A stretch of DNA of 64,000 nt from Meloidogyne chitwoodi (lineage: Eukaryota > Nematoda > Chromadorea > Rhabditida > Meloidogynidae), in the NCBI GenBank assembly GCA_015183035.1, contig JACZZP010000002.1, forward strand, positions 1,364,001 through 1,428,000, read 5' to 3'. The notes below the pieces were generated by a model. It did no database searches. It worked only from the letters and a program-made list of their open reading frames with translations, and had not been told where the DNA came from. Position 1 is the first letter of the stretch. Each line of letters starts with the position of its first letter. This document shows positions 49,485-62,670 of this stretch, one piece after another. The position numbers and the translations under genes are program-made.

Positions 49485-50860
49485 TTTTAAAAATATTTTT
49501 GAATAATTTTAGAAAAAAAAGAGAAATGATAAACAAAATTTAACTTTTTCAAATAAAATTTTTAAAATAAGAATTGTTTATAATAAATTAAAGAAATATA
49601 TATGAAAGGAAAATTAGGCTTAAATTAATAGAAAATAAAATCTAATTATATAATTGAGAATAGGGCAACTCACAATCTTCCAAAATACAGTCCAGACACC
49701 AAATCACCCTCTAAAAAAAATATTTTAATTTTAAGTGATTTATTATATTTTAAATTAAAATAAACGTGTTTCTTGTATTCTCAATGTTTTTATGAGATAT
49801 TTTGTTTTCAGAAAAATACGTTTACCAGCACGCAAAAGAAACAAAAAACAAAATATTTTTTTAGATGGTGTTTTGGTCGGATTGTGAGTTGGGAAGATGG
49901 TGATTTGTCAGACTGTGATTCATCGGATTGTATTTTACTGTATTGTGACGACACGGTCAGTTTGTTTTCTGTCCTTTTAGACAAAGGATTAGGGGAAATG
50001 AAAATGGAGGGTTTTATAGTAGCTTTTGACAATTTGATACTAAATATATAAACCTATATAAACCGCTTATTTTCTCATCATTTTTAGTGGTGGTGGCTTC
50101 GGCTACGCCGTTTGGTGGTGGTTCTATTATGGCGGTAAGGGAGGTCAGAGATGGTGGGTGGGTGACCTCTTAATATTTATTTTTTATTTTTTCTTTGTTG
50201 GCATTAGTTCTTTGAGCTAACAATAAGATGTTTTTATTGCAATGTCGGTGTTTTGGTTTAAAAGAATGTTTTGACCAAATATTTGAGTTCGATTGTTTAT
50301 TCACGTTTTTGTTTTGTTATTTGAAAATGTTTATTAGTATGATGATTTGTTTGATTAGCTTATTTTAGTTTATTTTTTGTATGTAAGAAGGACGCTCGAA
50401 GGGCGACCAACTTCGCTAGTAATTAAAAAATAAATTTTCAAAAACAAAAATTATATAAACCTTAACTATTATATCCACGAATTGTCCGTTGACGTTAAGT
50501 CTATTGACGAAAATTATACATAGAGCCGAAAAACCCCTACTAAAAATCAAATTCATCACCAACCATGCTATTTAATGGATTTTCAAAACTCAGTTTCCAT
50601 TGAGCATGTTCCAGATTTTTTAAAAATAATTTCGAAGTATTTGTCTCACAAGTTGAATTTCTATAGCCTCTTGTATTTGTTTTTCCATGTTTTTAATTGC
50701 TATAAACGTTCGAACCAATAAATCGAATTTTACCATCATTTTAAGCCAAAAAGTTTAAACTTGAAAGACTCTATCGACTTTTTTTGTGCAATCTTTTCAC
50801 ACATTGTAATTATGAAAAGTTTAATTAAATTTTTAATTATTTCCTTCTTTAGTCATTTTA
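49485..50860. repeat. Intergenic region with a decayed repeat related to the 57.8-59.3 kb element
   Basis: The stretch at about 49985-50170 (GGGAAATGAAAATGG, a GATACTAAATATATAAAC TATA-like box, then GTGGTGG/GGTCAGAGATGG) matches, with divergence, 57965-58050 and 58795-58845 of the large element. Near 50480-50530 are GTCCGTTGACG and ATTGACGAAAA, the subrepeats of that element's ends, and an end-like GAGCC. A matching left end and target duplication were not found. A plus-strand open frame at 49773-50051 lies in the repeat and is not called as a gene. Confidence 0.5.
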
Positions 50861-52197
50861 ATGGTTTTTGTTAATTCTTTAACTGTTCGTTTTCAAACAA
50901 TTAATAGATTAATACATTTTCAACATTCTCGGATTGCTTCAATTTTAATAGGTCCTGCTGTAAAATTTCTTCTTTTGCGCTATAATTTGGATTTGGGAAA
51001 TATTAAAAAACGATCTGGACCAAAAAGCAATATAATAAAAAGGTTATTTTTTACAATTAATTAACAATTAAAGAATTATTTTGAATAAATTAATTGTAAT
51101 TTTTTTAATTATTAGTGATGTTCTTAATTATATTTTTGATGCAAATTTATCTCCAATATCGTTAAAACCAAACAAATATTCTATGCAAAAAACTTCTGAA
51201 AAAAATATTGTTAAATTAAAACAATCACAAAATATTAATTCATCTAAACAACGACAACAATTTTTTGAAATTCCTATTACTGCTTCACAAAAAGAAATTA
51301 GTGAACGACTTAGCTATTACAAGGTTTTGTTTATTTTTAAAAAATATTTTTAAATTAATTTTAGGTTAGTATTCCTCATTGTTATGCATCTATTAGTATT
51401 TCTACTTTAAAAATTAAACAATTGTGTCATCAACTAAAATTGACCTCTTCTGTTGATTTATCAATAGAAACTTTTATTATTTATGCATGTGCAAATTCAT
51501 TAAAAGTAAACTTTTTTATAATTTTATAAACATTAAAAAAATTTTAATAGTCAATATCAGAAATTAATGTTCATTGGAATGGTGATCATTTGCAAAAGGC
51601 TTCAAATATTCATATTTCACTTTATTCTCAAAAGACAAATGCAATTATATTTAATAATGCTGATCAAATAAGTGTGGAAACAATTTCAGAATTATTAAAT
51701 AAAAATAAAGATTTGGAAAATAAACAAAATCTGAATAACACATTTAGGTTAGTATAAATTTATTTATTTTTTAAAACTTTTTAAAAAAGTATTTCTAATT
51801 TGTCAATGTTTAATTCTGTTTCTAAATTTACGTCTATTATTAATTTTCCTCAAACATCAATTCTCACAATTGGAAAAGAAAATAATAAATTAAATATAAC
51901 ATTATGTTATGATGCTAGAGCAATACAACAAGAAGATGCACATAAATTTTTAAATATTTTAGCTAAGAATTTAGCTGAACCAACATTTAATTTATTTTTA
52001 ACTTCAACTACAGCGCTGTTTGATGATTTGGAAAATGATAAAAATAAATTAGAGAAATGTATCAATAATACAGGCAATTAATTTTTAAATTATTTTTATA
52101 TAATAAAATATATTGGCAATTGTTGATTTTTTTAATTTATATTTTTTATTCAGATTATGATGATATCGAGTTGGAGATGTTAGCAAAATTGTTATAA
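50861..52197 (+). CDS. Pyruvate dehydrogenase E3-binding protein (PDHX)-like
   Basis: Structural subunit of the mitochondrial pyruvate dehydrogenase complex that anchors E3. The start at 50861 gives MVFVNSLTVRFQTINRL, Arg-bearing and amphipathic, as in a mitochondrial presequence. The peripheral-subunit-binding domain follows: GPAVKFLLLRYNLDLGNI, RSGPKSNIIKSDVLNYI. Then comes an E2-type acyltransferase fold: FEIPITASQKEISERL, IPHCYASISISTLK, FIIYACANSLK, EINVHWNGD, SNLSMFNSVSKFTSIINFPQ and ITLCYDARAIQQEDAHKFL. The catalytic DHRxxDG motif of E2 is replaced by DARAIQQ, so the His is lost, as in E3BP proteins. No N-terminal lipoyl domain is seen. The last exon (from 52154) joins only through a GC donor near 52074; otherwise the protein stops at 52081. 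The SLC17 gene follows 432 bp downstream on the same strand. Confidence 0.85.
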
Positions 52198-52628
52198 TAT
52201 TAGATGATCAATTATAGAAATACACAAAGTACTTTTTTATAATTTATTTTAGACTAAAGGCGTACCAAAGAAATAATTAATATTTATTTGTATTTTCACT
52301 GTACGAGAAAATTGTCTGAAAAATACCAAAAAATTCAAAAATTTCTCTAGCGACTTCAAGAAAAAAATATTTTTGTTATTTTATTTATTTTTTGTGTACG
52401 CTTTAATATTCTAGTTAAATTTTAATAATTTTAAAAAATATATTTTTTTAGATGAATAAATTTTATTTATTTTTTTATAAATATTGTAAGAATTAATAGA
52501 GATTATTAAAAAAATTTTCCTCATTAACTTCTTTCCTTTTTAATCTTAAAAATTTATCGTTTCTATGGAAGCAAAATTTTTTTTTTAAATTTATAAAATC
52601 TTAATTTTATTTTAATTTTGATTAAATA
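52198..52628. other. Spacer between two same-strand genes
   Basis: A/T-rich, no gene seen. The distance (431 bp) would be compatible with a nematode operon, but I see no clear trans-splice signal to support it. Confidence 0.4.
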
Positions 52629-54938
52629 ATGGACTCACAACAACAATTATCTGTTTCTCCATCTCTTTGGTCATTTTCAAGTGTTCGATTAGCAATTGCT
52701 ATTTCATTAGCACTTTCACTTGCTATTGAAGGTTTAATGCGTAGTAATATAAATATGGTAAATTAAATTAAAATAATTAAATTATTATTTTAATTTTTTA
52801 AAGGCAATGGTTTGTATGGTTAATAGAACAGCTATTACAGAAGAAACATTTAAATTAAATTCTCAATTTATTAATAATTTTACAATTGAGGAAAAGCCAA
52901 TTCCTGCAGAAATAATTCCTGAAGAATGTAAAAATTCTTTTGAAAAAAATAACAAAAATATTGATTATGTTTGTTATTTATTTATTTATTTATGTATTTT
53001 TAAGTTTAAAGATTGGAGGGGATTTAATAATTACTAAACAGCAACAATCATTAATTTTTACTTCTTTTTATTTTGGTGGTTTAATTATAATATTACCTGG
53101 TTCATTTCTTTGTGACTGGCTTGGACCAACACAATTAGTCTTTTATGGAGCATTAATAAATGTTATTGGTTTGTTTTTTTTTAATTATTATTATTAAAGG
53201 AGAATTTTTAGATATTTTTTTAGAAAAATAAAGTTTAAAAAATATTTTCCTCTTTTTTATGTACTTTTCTAACTCCTTTTACTGCACGGCATATGGGTCC
53301 GATGGTTTTAGCTTTTGTACGTTTTTTGATGGGATGTGGACAGGTAAATATCTAAAAAACTTTTTTTTTTAAAAAAGTAATTATATAATAATTTAAGGGT
53401 ATATTAGTTCCTTGTGTTAATGTTCTTATTGCTCATTGGTTTCCACTTGCTGAAAAAAGTACAGGTAAATAATTATATTATTCTAATAATTATAATAAAT
53501 TAAAAATATTTATTATTTAGCAATAGCAATATCTACTACTGGTAATCAAATTTCTGTTATTGTTGCAATGTTTTTAACTGCTGAACTATGTGTTTTGGAT
53601 TGGTTGGGTGGTTGGTCTTCTGCTTTTTATATTTATGGTTTTTGTTTAATTAAATTTATTTATTTTTTTATTATTTTGGTGTGATTGGCGTTATTTTTTG
53701 CGTTGCTTGGATGCTTATTGTTAGCGATTATCCGACCAATTGTAAACGTATTAAACATGCTGAACTTTGTTTCATTCAAGAAATTAGTGAATGTTCTAAT
53801 GAATTGGAAGGAAAAAGGTTGCAACGAAAAGTTAATCCAAAAGAAGTTTTTTTAATTTATTTTTTTTTAAATTTAATTATATTAGGTTCCGTGGAGTAAA
53901 ATTCTATCATCATTAGTTGTTTGGTCAACTGGTATGAGTTCTTTTAGTCAAAATTTTATGAATGTTGGAATTGTTGTTTACCTACCAACTTATTATCAAA
54001 ATGTGTTAGGGATGGATTTGGCAGCGGTAAAAATTGTTTTTAAATTTTTAAAAATATGTACTACATATATCCCTTCATACATATACATATCTTTCTGATT
54101 ATTTTTAAATTTATTTTTATATTTTAAATATTTTATTTATTATTAGAATGGATTAATGTCAGCATTACCTTTTGTTATTCAACTTGTAACGAAAATATGG
54201 TTTGCTGCAGTGAGTGATTGGATAAAGCGGAGAGGGCTTATGACATCTACTGCAGTTACAAAATTATTTAATTTAATTGGTTTCTATTTTAATTAAAATA
54301 TCTTTATATTTTTTAGGAAGTTTTGGTTCTGGAATTTGTTATATATTACTCTCGTTTTGTGACTGTTCAACTCCTTACTTGGCAATTGGATTAGCAATTA
54401 CAGCTGTTGGTCTTAGTTCAGGATTTATACCAGGTTATAACACAAGGTTAGGATTTAATTTTAAATTTATTTATTTTTTTAAATTTAAATTAGTGTTGTT
54501 TGTATAGCACCTAGATATACATCTTCAATAGCTTCGTTTAGTCGATTACTTGGTCAAATTGCATCTGTTGCATCGGTTTTTTTAGTATTTTCAGTTTTAA
54601 ATTTTAATTTTATAGCCGTACATGATTGGTCTAATTGTTGTTAAGGTAAAAATACCTTTAACGATTCAGCTATAAGTTTTTAAATTTTGAGGGTACAAAA
54701 CAAGAATGGCAGTTCGCATTTTGGGTAATGTCCTTTATTCTTATAAGCACGGGTCTTTTGTTCCAGTTGTTTGGTTCAGGTTTGTTTTACTTTATTTTTC
54801 AAAGTATTTTAATATTTTACTTAAGCAAATATTCAAGAATGGGCTATCGTTAAAAATGTGGGAATTTCTAAGGATAAAGACGAAGACCCTTTTTGCGAAC
54901 AGAATCAAACGCTAATGTTGGAGAAAACAGAAAAGTAA
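52629..54938 (+). CDS. SLC17-family anion/phosphate transporter (MFS)
   Basis: A 12-helix major facilitator related to sodium-phosphate, sialin and vesicular glutamate transporters. The start at 52629 gives MDSQQQLSVSPSLWSFSS, then helix 1 (LAIAISLALSLAIEGLMRSN) and MAMVCMVNRT. A glycosylatable luminal loop follows with NRT and NFT sites. Next are SLIFTSFYFGGLIIILPG, FLCDWLGPTQLVF (a DxxGP-type MFS signature), VRFLMGCGQGILVPCVNV, IAHWFPLAEKSTAIAIS and TGNQISVIVAMFLT. The second half reads WSKILSSLVVWSTGMSSFSQ, VVYLPTYYQNVLGMDL, GLMSALPFVIQLVTKI, GLSSGFIPGYNTSVVCIAPR and WQFAFWVMSF. It ends FCEQNQTLMLEKTEK. Family landmarks occur in order. The substrate cannot be assigned; the protein likely sits in plasma or lysosome/vesicle membranes. 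Confidence 0.9.
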
Positions 54939-55610
54939 AGGAAATTAAAAAATAAATAGTATTCTCAATTTAATCCCCAAATATTGAATCAAATAATCAA
55001 GCGATTCTTCCACCACTAGTCTTGGTCCCTGAAAATTGAACAACATTGGTGGACCAAACTTTTTCATCAGCCTAGTCTCCTAATATTTCCTCAGATCCGA
55101 ATATACTAAAACGAAATAATTTCAAGATTTAAATCATTTCAACAATATTTTTGTAAAACTTCAACATTCCAATGTTTGATTATCTCTGGGTTTTCTGTTG
55201 ATTCATTTTTTATTTTTTTTATCCAGTTTGTATAAACAATTTAATAAAAACTTTAAAACTCTCAAATTCTTAAGTCATGAGAAGCGAATAGAAAATTTTT
55301 TAGAAAAATTTACACATTTAATAAAATTTAAATATCAAAAAGAGAGAATAGGAAAATATTTGTCTTTGACTTTCATGAAGATATTTAATATTAGTAGCGC
55401 AATTGTCTAATGTAAAGTTCCACCGGCTTCATTGTCATCATTTTTTTCAAATTTGAAGAAAAATTGGTTCGATTGTTCAGAAACTAAAATTTGGAAATGA
55501 AAATGAAGTGAAATGATTATTATTTGTCTGAAATGATATATCACATTAATCTTAAATCCAATTTAAAAAATGGCTTTATATATAATAAACTCTCATTTTC
55601 CATTGTTTAT
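54939..55610. other. Tail-to-tail intergenic region
   Basis: This lies between the SLC17 (plus) and YY1-like (minus) stop codons. It has mixed composition and no recognisable gene; an open frame at 55198-55410 has no motif. Confidence 0.45.
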
Positions 55611-57599
<1,989 letters not shown>

Positions 57600-57809
57600 G
57601 TCTAGATAAATCGTTTAAAATTGGTTACAGAATAAAATCCTTTAAAAATTCAGTTCGGTCGCTTTAGATTAAGAGTCAACTACACCATAATCTAAATAGA
57701 AAAATTTATTAAAATACAGGTATTAAGTAACACAAAATTATAAAATTAGATGAAACCAAAAACTATCTTGTAGAATTAAAGAATAGCAAGAAATGTTGAT
57801 GTTTAAAAA

Positions 57810-59257
57810 GGCTCCATGACTTTTTGTCAATGGACTTTACGTAAACGGACCATCCGTCAATATTTGTTTTGGATTTTAAGTCATCGCTTTTTGTCAATGA
57901 CTAAATATGCATATATGTAATTGAGGAGTTTGTCTATATGTTTGTCTGAGATTTTATAGTAAACTGATTGGGGAACTAGAAATGGGAGCTTTTATATAAG
58001 TGTTTAAAAGTTCGATACTATATAAACAGCGTATTTTACCATTCTCCTGTTCTACGAGCAGCGTCAACTGTCTGTGACTCCAACGTCTACTAGGAACGTC
58101 AACGGTCAGCTACACTAACGGAGGAAGCTCTATGGGCCAAGGTTTTGCGAGCTACGCTAACGGCGGTGGTGCTTAAGACTAAGGTTTGGCGAGCTACGCT
58201 AACGGCGTTGGTTCTAGAGACTTAGGTCTTAGGAGCTAAGCTAAGGCGTTTGTTCAATAAACTGGTGTCTTAGGAGCCACGCTAAGGCGTTTGTTCAATA
58301 AACTGGTGTCTTAGGAGCTAAGCTAAGGCGTTTGTTCAATAAACTGGTGTCTTAAGAGCCACGCTAAGGCGTTAGTTCTATGAGCCAAGGTTCTAGGAGC
58401 TATACTAAGGTCTACAAGCTACGACAACGGTCTATGAGCTACTCCAACGTCTATGAGCTACGCTAACGGCGGTGGTGCTTAAGACTAAGGTTTGGCGAGC
58501 TACGCTAACGGCGTTGGTTCTAGAGACTTAGGTCTTAGGAGCTAAGCTAAGGCGTTTGTTCAATAAACTGGTGTCTTAGGAGCTAAGCTAAGGCGTTTGT
58601 TCAATAAACTGGTGTCTTAAGAGCCACGCTAAGGCGTTAGTTCTATGAGCCAAGGTTCTAGGAGTATGCTAACGTCTACGAGCATCGTCAACGGTCTACG
58701 AGCTACGCTAACGGCGGTGGTTTGTTGGCCAAGGTTCTAGGAGCTATGTTAACGTTTACAAGATACGCCAACGTCTACAAGCTACGACAACGGTGATGGT
58801 TCTGTGATGGTGGTGTGTAAAGTCAGAGAAAGTAGGAGATCAACTTCCTTTATTATTTCTTTTTTATTGTTGTATATTATTTAGCGCGGTTTTCGGAGCC
58901 AGTGTCGACAGCTTGACTTAAAACTTGACTCATGCTTGATCATGTTTTAATTTCTCTATGTATTGTTTTGTTTGTAAATGTTTTAATTATGTTATAGTCT
59001 ATTCTTTGTAGTTTCTGTTGTGTTAGACGATTGTAAATTTGGGTATCTGGATGATTATTTCGTTATCTTGTTTGTTTATTTTGTTGGAAATGTTTATATT
59101 TATGTATGACTTTATTGTTTAGATTATTTTTTTTTACTTTTTTCCATTTTAAAAAATTGTTTATTGACGAAAAGTCCGTTGACATAAAGTCCAATGACGA
59201 AAAGTATTGACGAATGGTCCATTGACGTAAATTCCGTTGACGAAAAGTCCTGCCACC
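57810..59257. mobile_element. Large foldback/TIR element with internal tandem repeats (E7)
   Basis: The left end begins GGCTCCATGACTTTTTGTCA and the right end reads GACGAAAAGTCCTGCCACC; the arms match imperfectly over about 50 bp and are made of GTCAATGGAC/TTGACGAAAAG subrepeats. The flanks TTTAAAAA are identical (57802-57809 and 59258-59265). Inside, after a TATA-like ACTATATAAACAGCG (about 58016), lies a GC-richer array of tandem units (about 58070-58800). Another TTGACGAAAAG series precedes the right arm (59163-59250). I see no transposase and no long open frame. Confidence 0.85.
58060..58810. repeat. Higher-order tandem repeat inside E7
   Basis: Two kinds of unit alternate: GAGCTACGCTAACGGCGG-type units of about 20-45 bp, and roughly 45-bp units reading TTAGGAGCTAAGCTAAGGCG then TTTGTTCAATAAACTGGTGT. 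The block at about 58154-58285 recurs at about 58457-58588, showing a duplicated 303-bp higher-order period. Stops occur in all frames, so it is not coding. Confidence 0.9.
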
Positions 59258-59513
59258 TTTAAAAATCCGTGAAAGAGAGGAAGACCAAACTAAAATGGAA
59301 AATAGAGTGGTTAAAAAGGAGAGACTTTAGACATTTAAAGCAGTTTGTGCAAAAGAGTAGTGCGAATTTCAATGAACTATTTGCCAAGAATTTTAAATAG
59401 ACTTTTCGTCAATAAACAGAAAATGTCAGTCGTTTATATCTAATGTATTTAAAATGTACATTACATAACTTTTAATAATAATAAAAAAGAAATAATATTA
59501 AAATATGTGTATA

Positions 59514-61148
59514 TCAATTATTTAATCGTCTTAATAAATGTGTTCGTTTATTATCAATAGTTGATGTTTCAAGTGTTGCCATTCTTGTAGTGTAACTATT
59601 TCTTCTCTTTTCATCTAATAAATTTTGTTGTCGTTGTTTTTGTGTCTCTTCAATAGCAAGAGGAGAAATTGGAGTAAGTCTGGAGGATGTTTGTTGATTT
59701 TGTTGCTCAAGTGATTGTTGTTGTTGAATTCGTGTGGCACGAGTTGGAGAATATGAACGGCGAAAAGAAGAATGACGAGATATTCGCAACGTTTCTCTAT
59801 CATAACCAAGTCTACAAATAGTAAAAATCTGATAAAAATAAAAATTAAACCTCATATAGTAAATAACAGTTTGCACTAATTGACGCCAAGCAAACAATGT
59901 TTCTTTACATTCTTCTCCTGCAGAAATTCCCTCTATGATACATTCAGCAAATATATTCCAATATTCAGGTTTAAAACCATTCTCCAAAGGAAAAGTTGCA
60001 TGCCTTCTAAATATTTAAAACAAAATGTTTTTCAAATAAAATAATCTTACCTTCCCAATTGTTCAGCATTTTCAGTAACAAGTGAAAAATCATCTAAATT
60101 ACGAACAACAAAATCCAAAGTATCAGCAAATCTTAAATTTTTTAAATTATTATTATTAAAATAAAATACAAATTTGTATGTGAAACAAAATTTGAATCTG
60201 TTTTCAAACGTCTTCCATAAGCATTTTGTTCAACACCAAATGCAGATTTAAGTTCTTGAGCTTCTCCAAAAATTGCTTCAAATAAATAATTAATTTAAAC
60301 ATTCTAATTTTTATATAATTTAATTATATTTCTTTTGTGTTTAAAATTATCTCATAAACATAAAATTTAATTTTTAATAACAAAAATATTTTTCTTATAA
60401 AATTATTTTATAAAAAAATAAAGGATAAATATGAAATTTGTTTTCTTTTTTAACCTGCAAAAATATCTTTAACGACACGGCTTTTAGGTGTTCGTTTACT
60501 CCATGATTTTATAACCAAATGACATTGACGTGGACTTAATCGTTTTGGTTTTCCATTACATCTGGATACTGTAACTATACTTGACCATCTTCTTGCTAAA
60601 AACATGTCTAGTAAATTCAACGGTTAACTAACTCTATCTCATTTTCTAAGGATATTCAGAACAGATATTTATCAAAAACACTCGTTTTAATTAAGATTTT
60701 TTAGAGTTTAATTTTACTTTTAATTAACTGTCGAATTTACATAAAACCTTGCTAAATATTTTTTAAAAATATATATTATTATTAATTAATTAATATTTTA
60801 ATTACCTCTATTTGGTCGTATTATTCGTTCATTTAATATTCCATCTTTTGTTTGTTCTCCAATTTCATTATTAGAAATTAAAATATTTGAATTTCCATTG
60901 CTATTATTATTATTATTAAAAGATCCATTATTATCTAAATGTTTTTTTCCACTTTGTTGAAATTCTGAACGCCTTCGATTAATTCTAGAATTATTATTAA
61001 TAGAAATAATAGATGTATTATTATTAGGAGATAATGAACATTTTGAAGAATTTTGAAGAATATTTGATTTATTTATTGAAATATTATTAGTAGTAGTTGT
61101 TGTATTTTCATTAGAATTAATAGTTCCACCATTTTGTTTATTTCCCAT
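59514..61148 (-). CDS. Globin with myristoylation-type N-terminal extension
   Basis: The start at 61148 gives MGNKQNGGTINSNE, which fits the N-myristoylation pattern (Gly2, Asn6). About 115 Asn/Ser-rich residues follow, with a basic NRRRSEF. The globin domain then reads LSPRQCHLVIKSWSKRTPKS (helix A), DIFAAIFGEAQELKSAFGV (helices B to D), and NFVSHTNL or SHT then RFADTLDFVVRNLDDFS (helix E). AEQLGRRHATF has His as the proximal F8 ligand. ENGFKPEYWNIFAECIIEGI is helix G, and ETLFAWRQLVQTVIYYMRLG is helix H. The C-terminal tail is Arg/Ser/Gln-rich (RHSSFRRSYSPTRATRIQQQ) and ends RRLNN at 59514. Acylated neuroglobin-like globins are known in nematodes, so a membrane-associated redox or oxygen-sensing role is likely but inferred. 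The exon join near 60130-60180 is the least certain. Confidence 0.85.
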
Positions 61149-61835
61149 TTATTTATTTTTTTTAATTCAATTTTTAATTTATTCAATAAATTAATAAAAA
61201 AATTAAAATAATTTCCTTAATTATTTTCTCTTAAAAAATTTATTTATAAAAAAGTTTTCTTATTTAGGAAATATTTTTAATTATTTAATAATACTTAATA
61301 GCTATATTTTAAGTTTTTATAATAAAAAATAAAATCCTAACTTTTTAATATATAATAAAAAAGTATTTTTTAAAGAAGATTTTTATTCATATGAGTGAAT
61401 ATTCTCTTTAAGAAGTGCAAAAAAGAAGAAAAGCCCCTTTGGGTACTACATAGATTGAATTTGTTGGCTCTTAAGGTTATATAAAACAAATAAATTTTTT
61501 TATCTTCACACATTTATTTCAATTCAATCTTAGTAGAAAAAAAAAAAGAATTTTCTCACTCTTCGACACCTTTTAGCAAAGTTTTTATTGTTAAAAGAAT
61601 TGAAAAAAAAAACAATTTATTTAGTGTTTAAATTACTCGAACAAAAAGAATATAAATAAAAAATTAACAAAAAAAATATTTATTTATTTTTAAATAAATA
61701 AAAAATTTTTAGTAACAATTAACAAAAATTCTTTTTAATAAAAAAAATTCCTTTTCCTTTCATTAATTTATTTCCCTCCTTTTTATCTCTCAAGGGATAT
61801 TAAAAAAAATTTTTCTTAATTATATAAAAAATATT
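61149..61835. other. AT-rich intergenic region
   Basis: This lies between the globin start and the TPR-gene stop, both minus strand. A somewhat more complex stretch at 61380-61480 holds no recognisable gene or RNA. Confidence 0.45.
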
Positions 61836-62407
61836 TTATTTTAATGTATTTTCTTTTAATTTCATTTTTATTAAAGGTTTTTTAGATTGAAGTTGTTCAG
61901 GTTTTTGAAAAACAGTTAAATCAATAATTTTTATATTTTTCTAAAAAATAGAAAATAAATTAAATTTTTTTTAAATAATTACCTTTTCAAATAAATTATT
62001 TATTAATTCTTTTATTTCTTTATTTTCTCCATTTATTTGTAAACATTTATTAAGGTCATAATAAGCTTTTTGATTTAATCCAAGTTTATTTAATGCAATG
62101 GCACGTCTAAAAATTATAATAAAAAAATTAATTTTTAAAATAACCTAAATAATGCCTTTGAATTAAATTGTCTTTGTAAAGAACCACATGCATCCATATA
62201 TGCCTTTTCTGGTCTAAAATTAAATTTAACAAAAATAATTAAAAAAAACTTGTGTAAATTTAAATAAGTTTGTGCTCTGTTAGACCAAATAATAGAATTT
62301 TCTGGATTTGATTCAATGGCAAGAGTATAGAAATGAATTGATTTATTATAAAGTTTTTGTTTAAAACAGTCATTTCCTTTAATTTTTAATTGTTCAAAAA
62401 TATCCAT
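61836..62407 (-). CDS. Small TPR-repeat protein
   Basis: The start at 62407 gives MDIFEQLKIKGNDCFKQKLY, then NKSIHFYTLAIESNPENSII and WSNRAQTYLNLHK: the first TPR and the start of the second. After introns come PEKAYMDACGSLQRQFNSKA, LFRRAIALNKLGLNQKAYYD and LNKCLQINGENKEIKELINN, completing three TPRs. A basic tail (KKPLIKMKLKENTLK) ends at 61836. The KGN-C-F-Y--AI pattern matches Hsp70/Hsp90 co-chaperone TPRs (RPAP3, SPAG1, TTC-type), but no other domain is present to name it. It lies 263 bp downstream of the TMED gene on the same strand, so co-transcription is possible. Confidence 0.75.
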
Positions 62408-62670
62408 AATTTATTCACTTTTTTAAGAAAAAATTAATTTTTAATAATTTTTAAAATAACAAAAAAATATAAATTTAAAAAATAATTTTTAAAATTTTTA
62501 ACAACAAAATATGATTTATTCCTTACATTAAATAACAAATTTATAATGTCAAAAAATTAAAAAACAATCAAATTTCTATTTTCTAAATATAATAGAAGTG
62601 TTTTATAAATAAAATAAGAGAAAAAAGAAAATATATTTTTTAAAAACCCGAATAAAAAACTTTTTTCAAT

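Noticed and set aside
58060..58810. Regularly repeated units that could suggest a CRISPR-like array
   Set aside because: Units are contiguous and degenerate with no unique spacers, and the host is a eukaryote; it is a tandem repeat inside a transposon.
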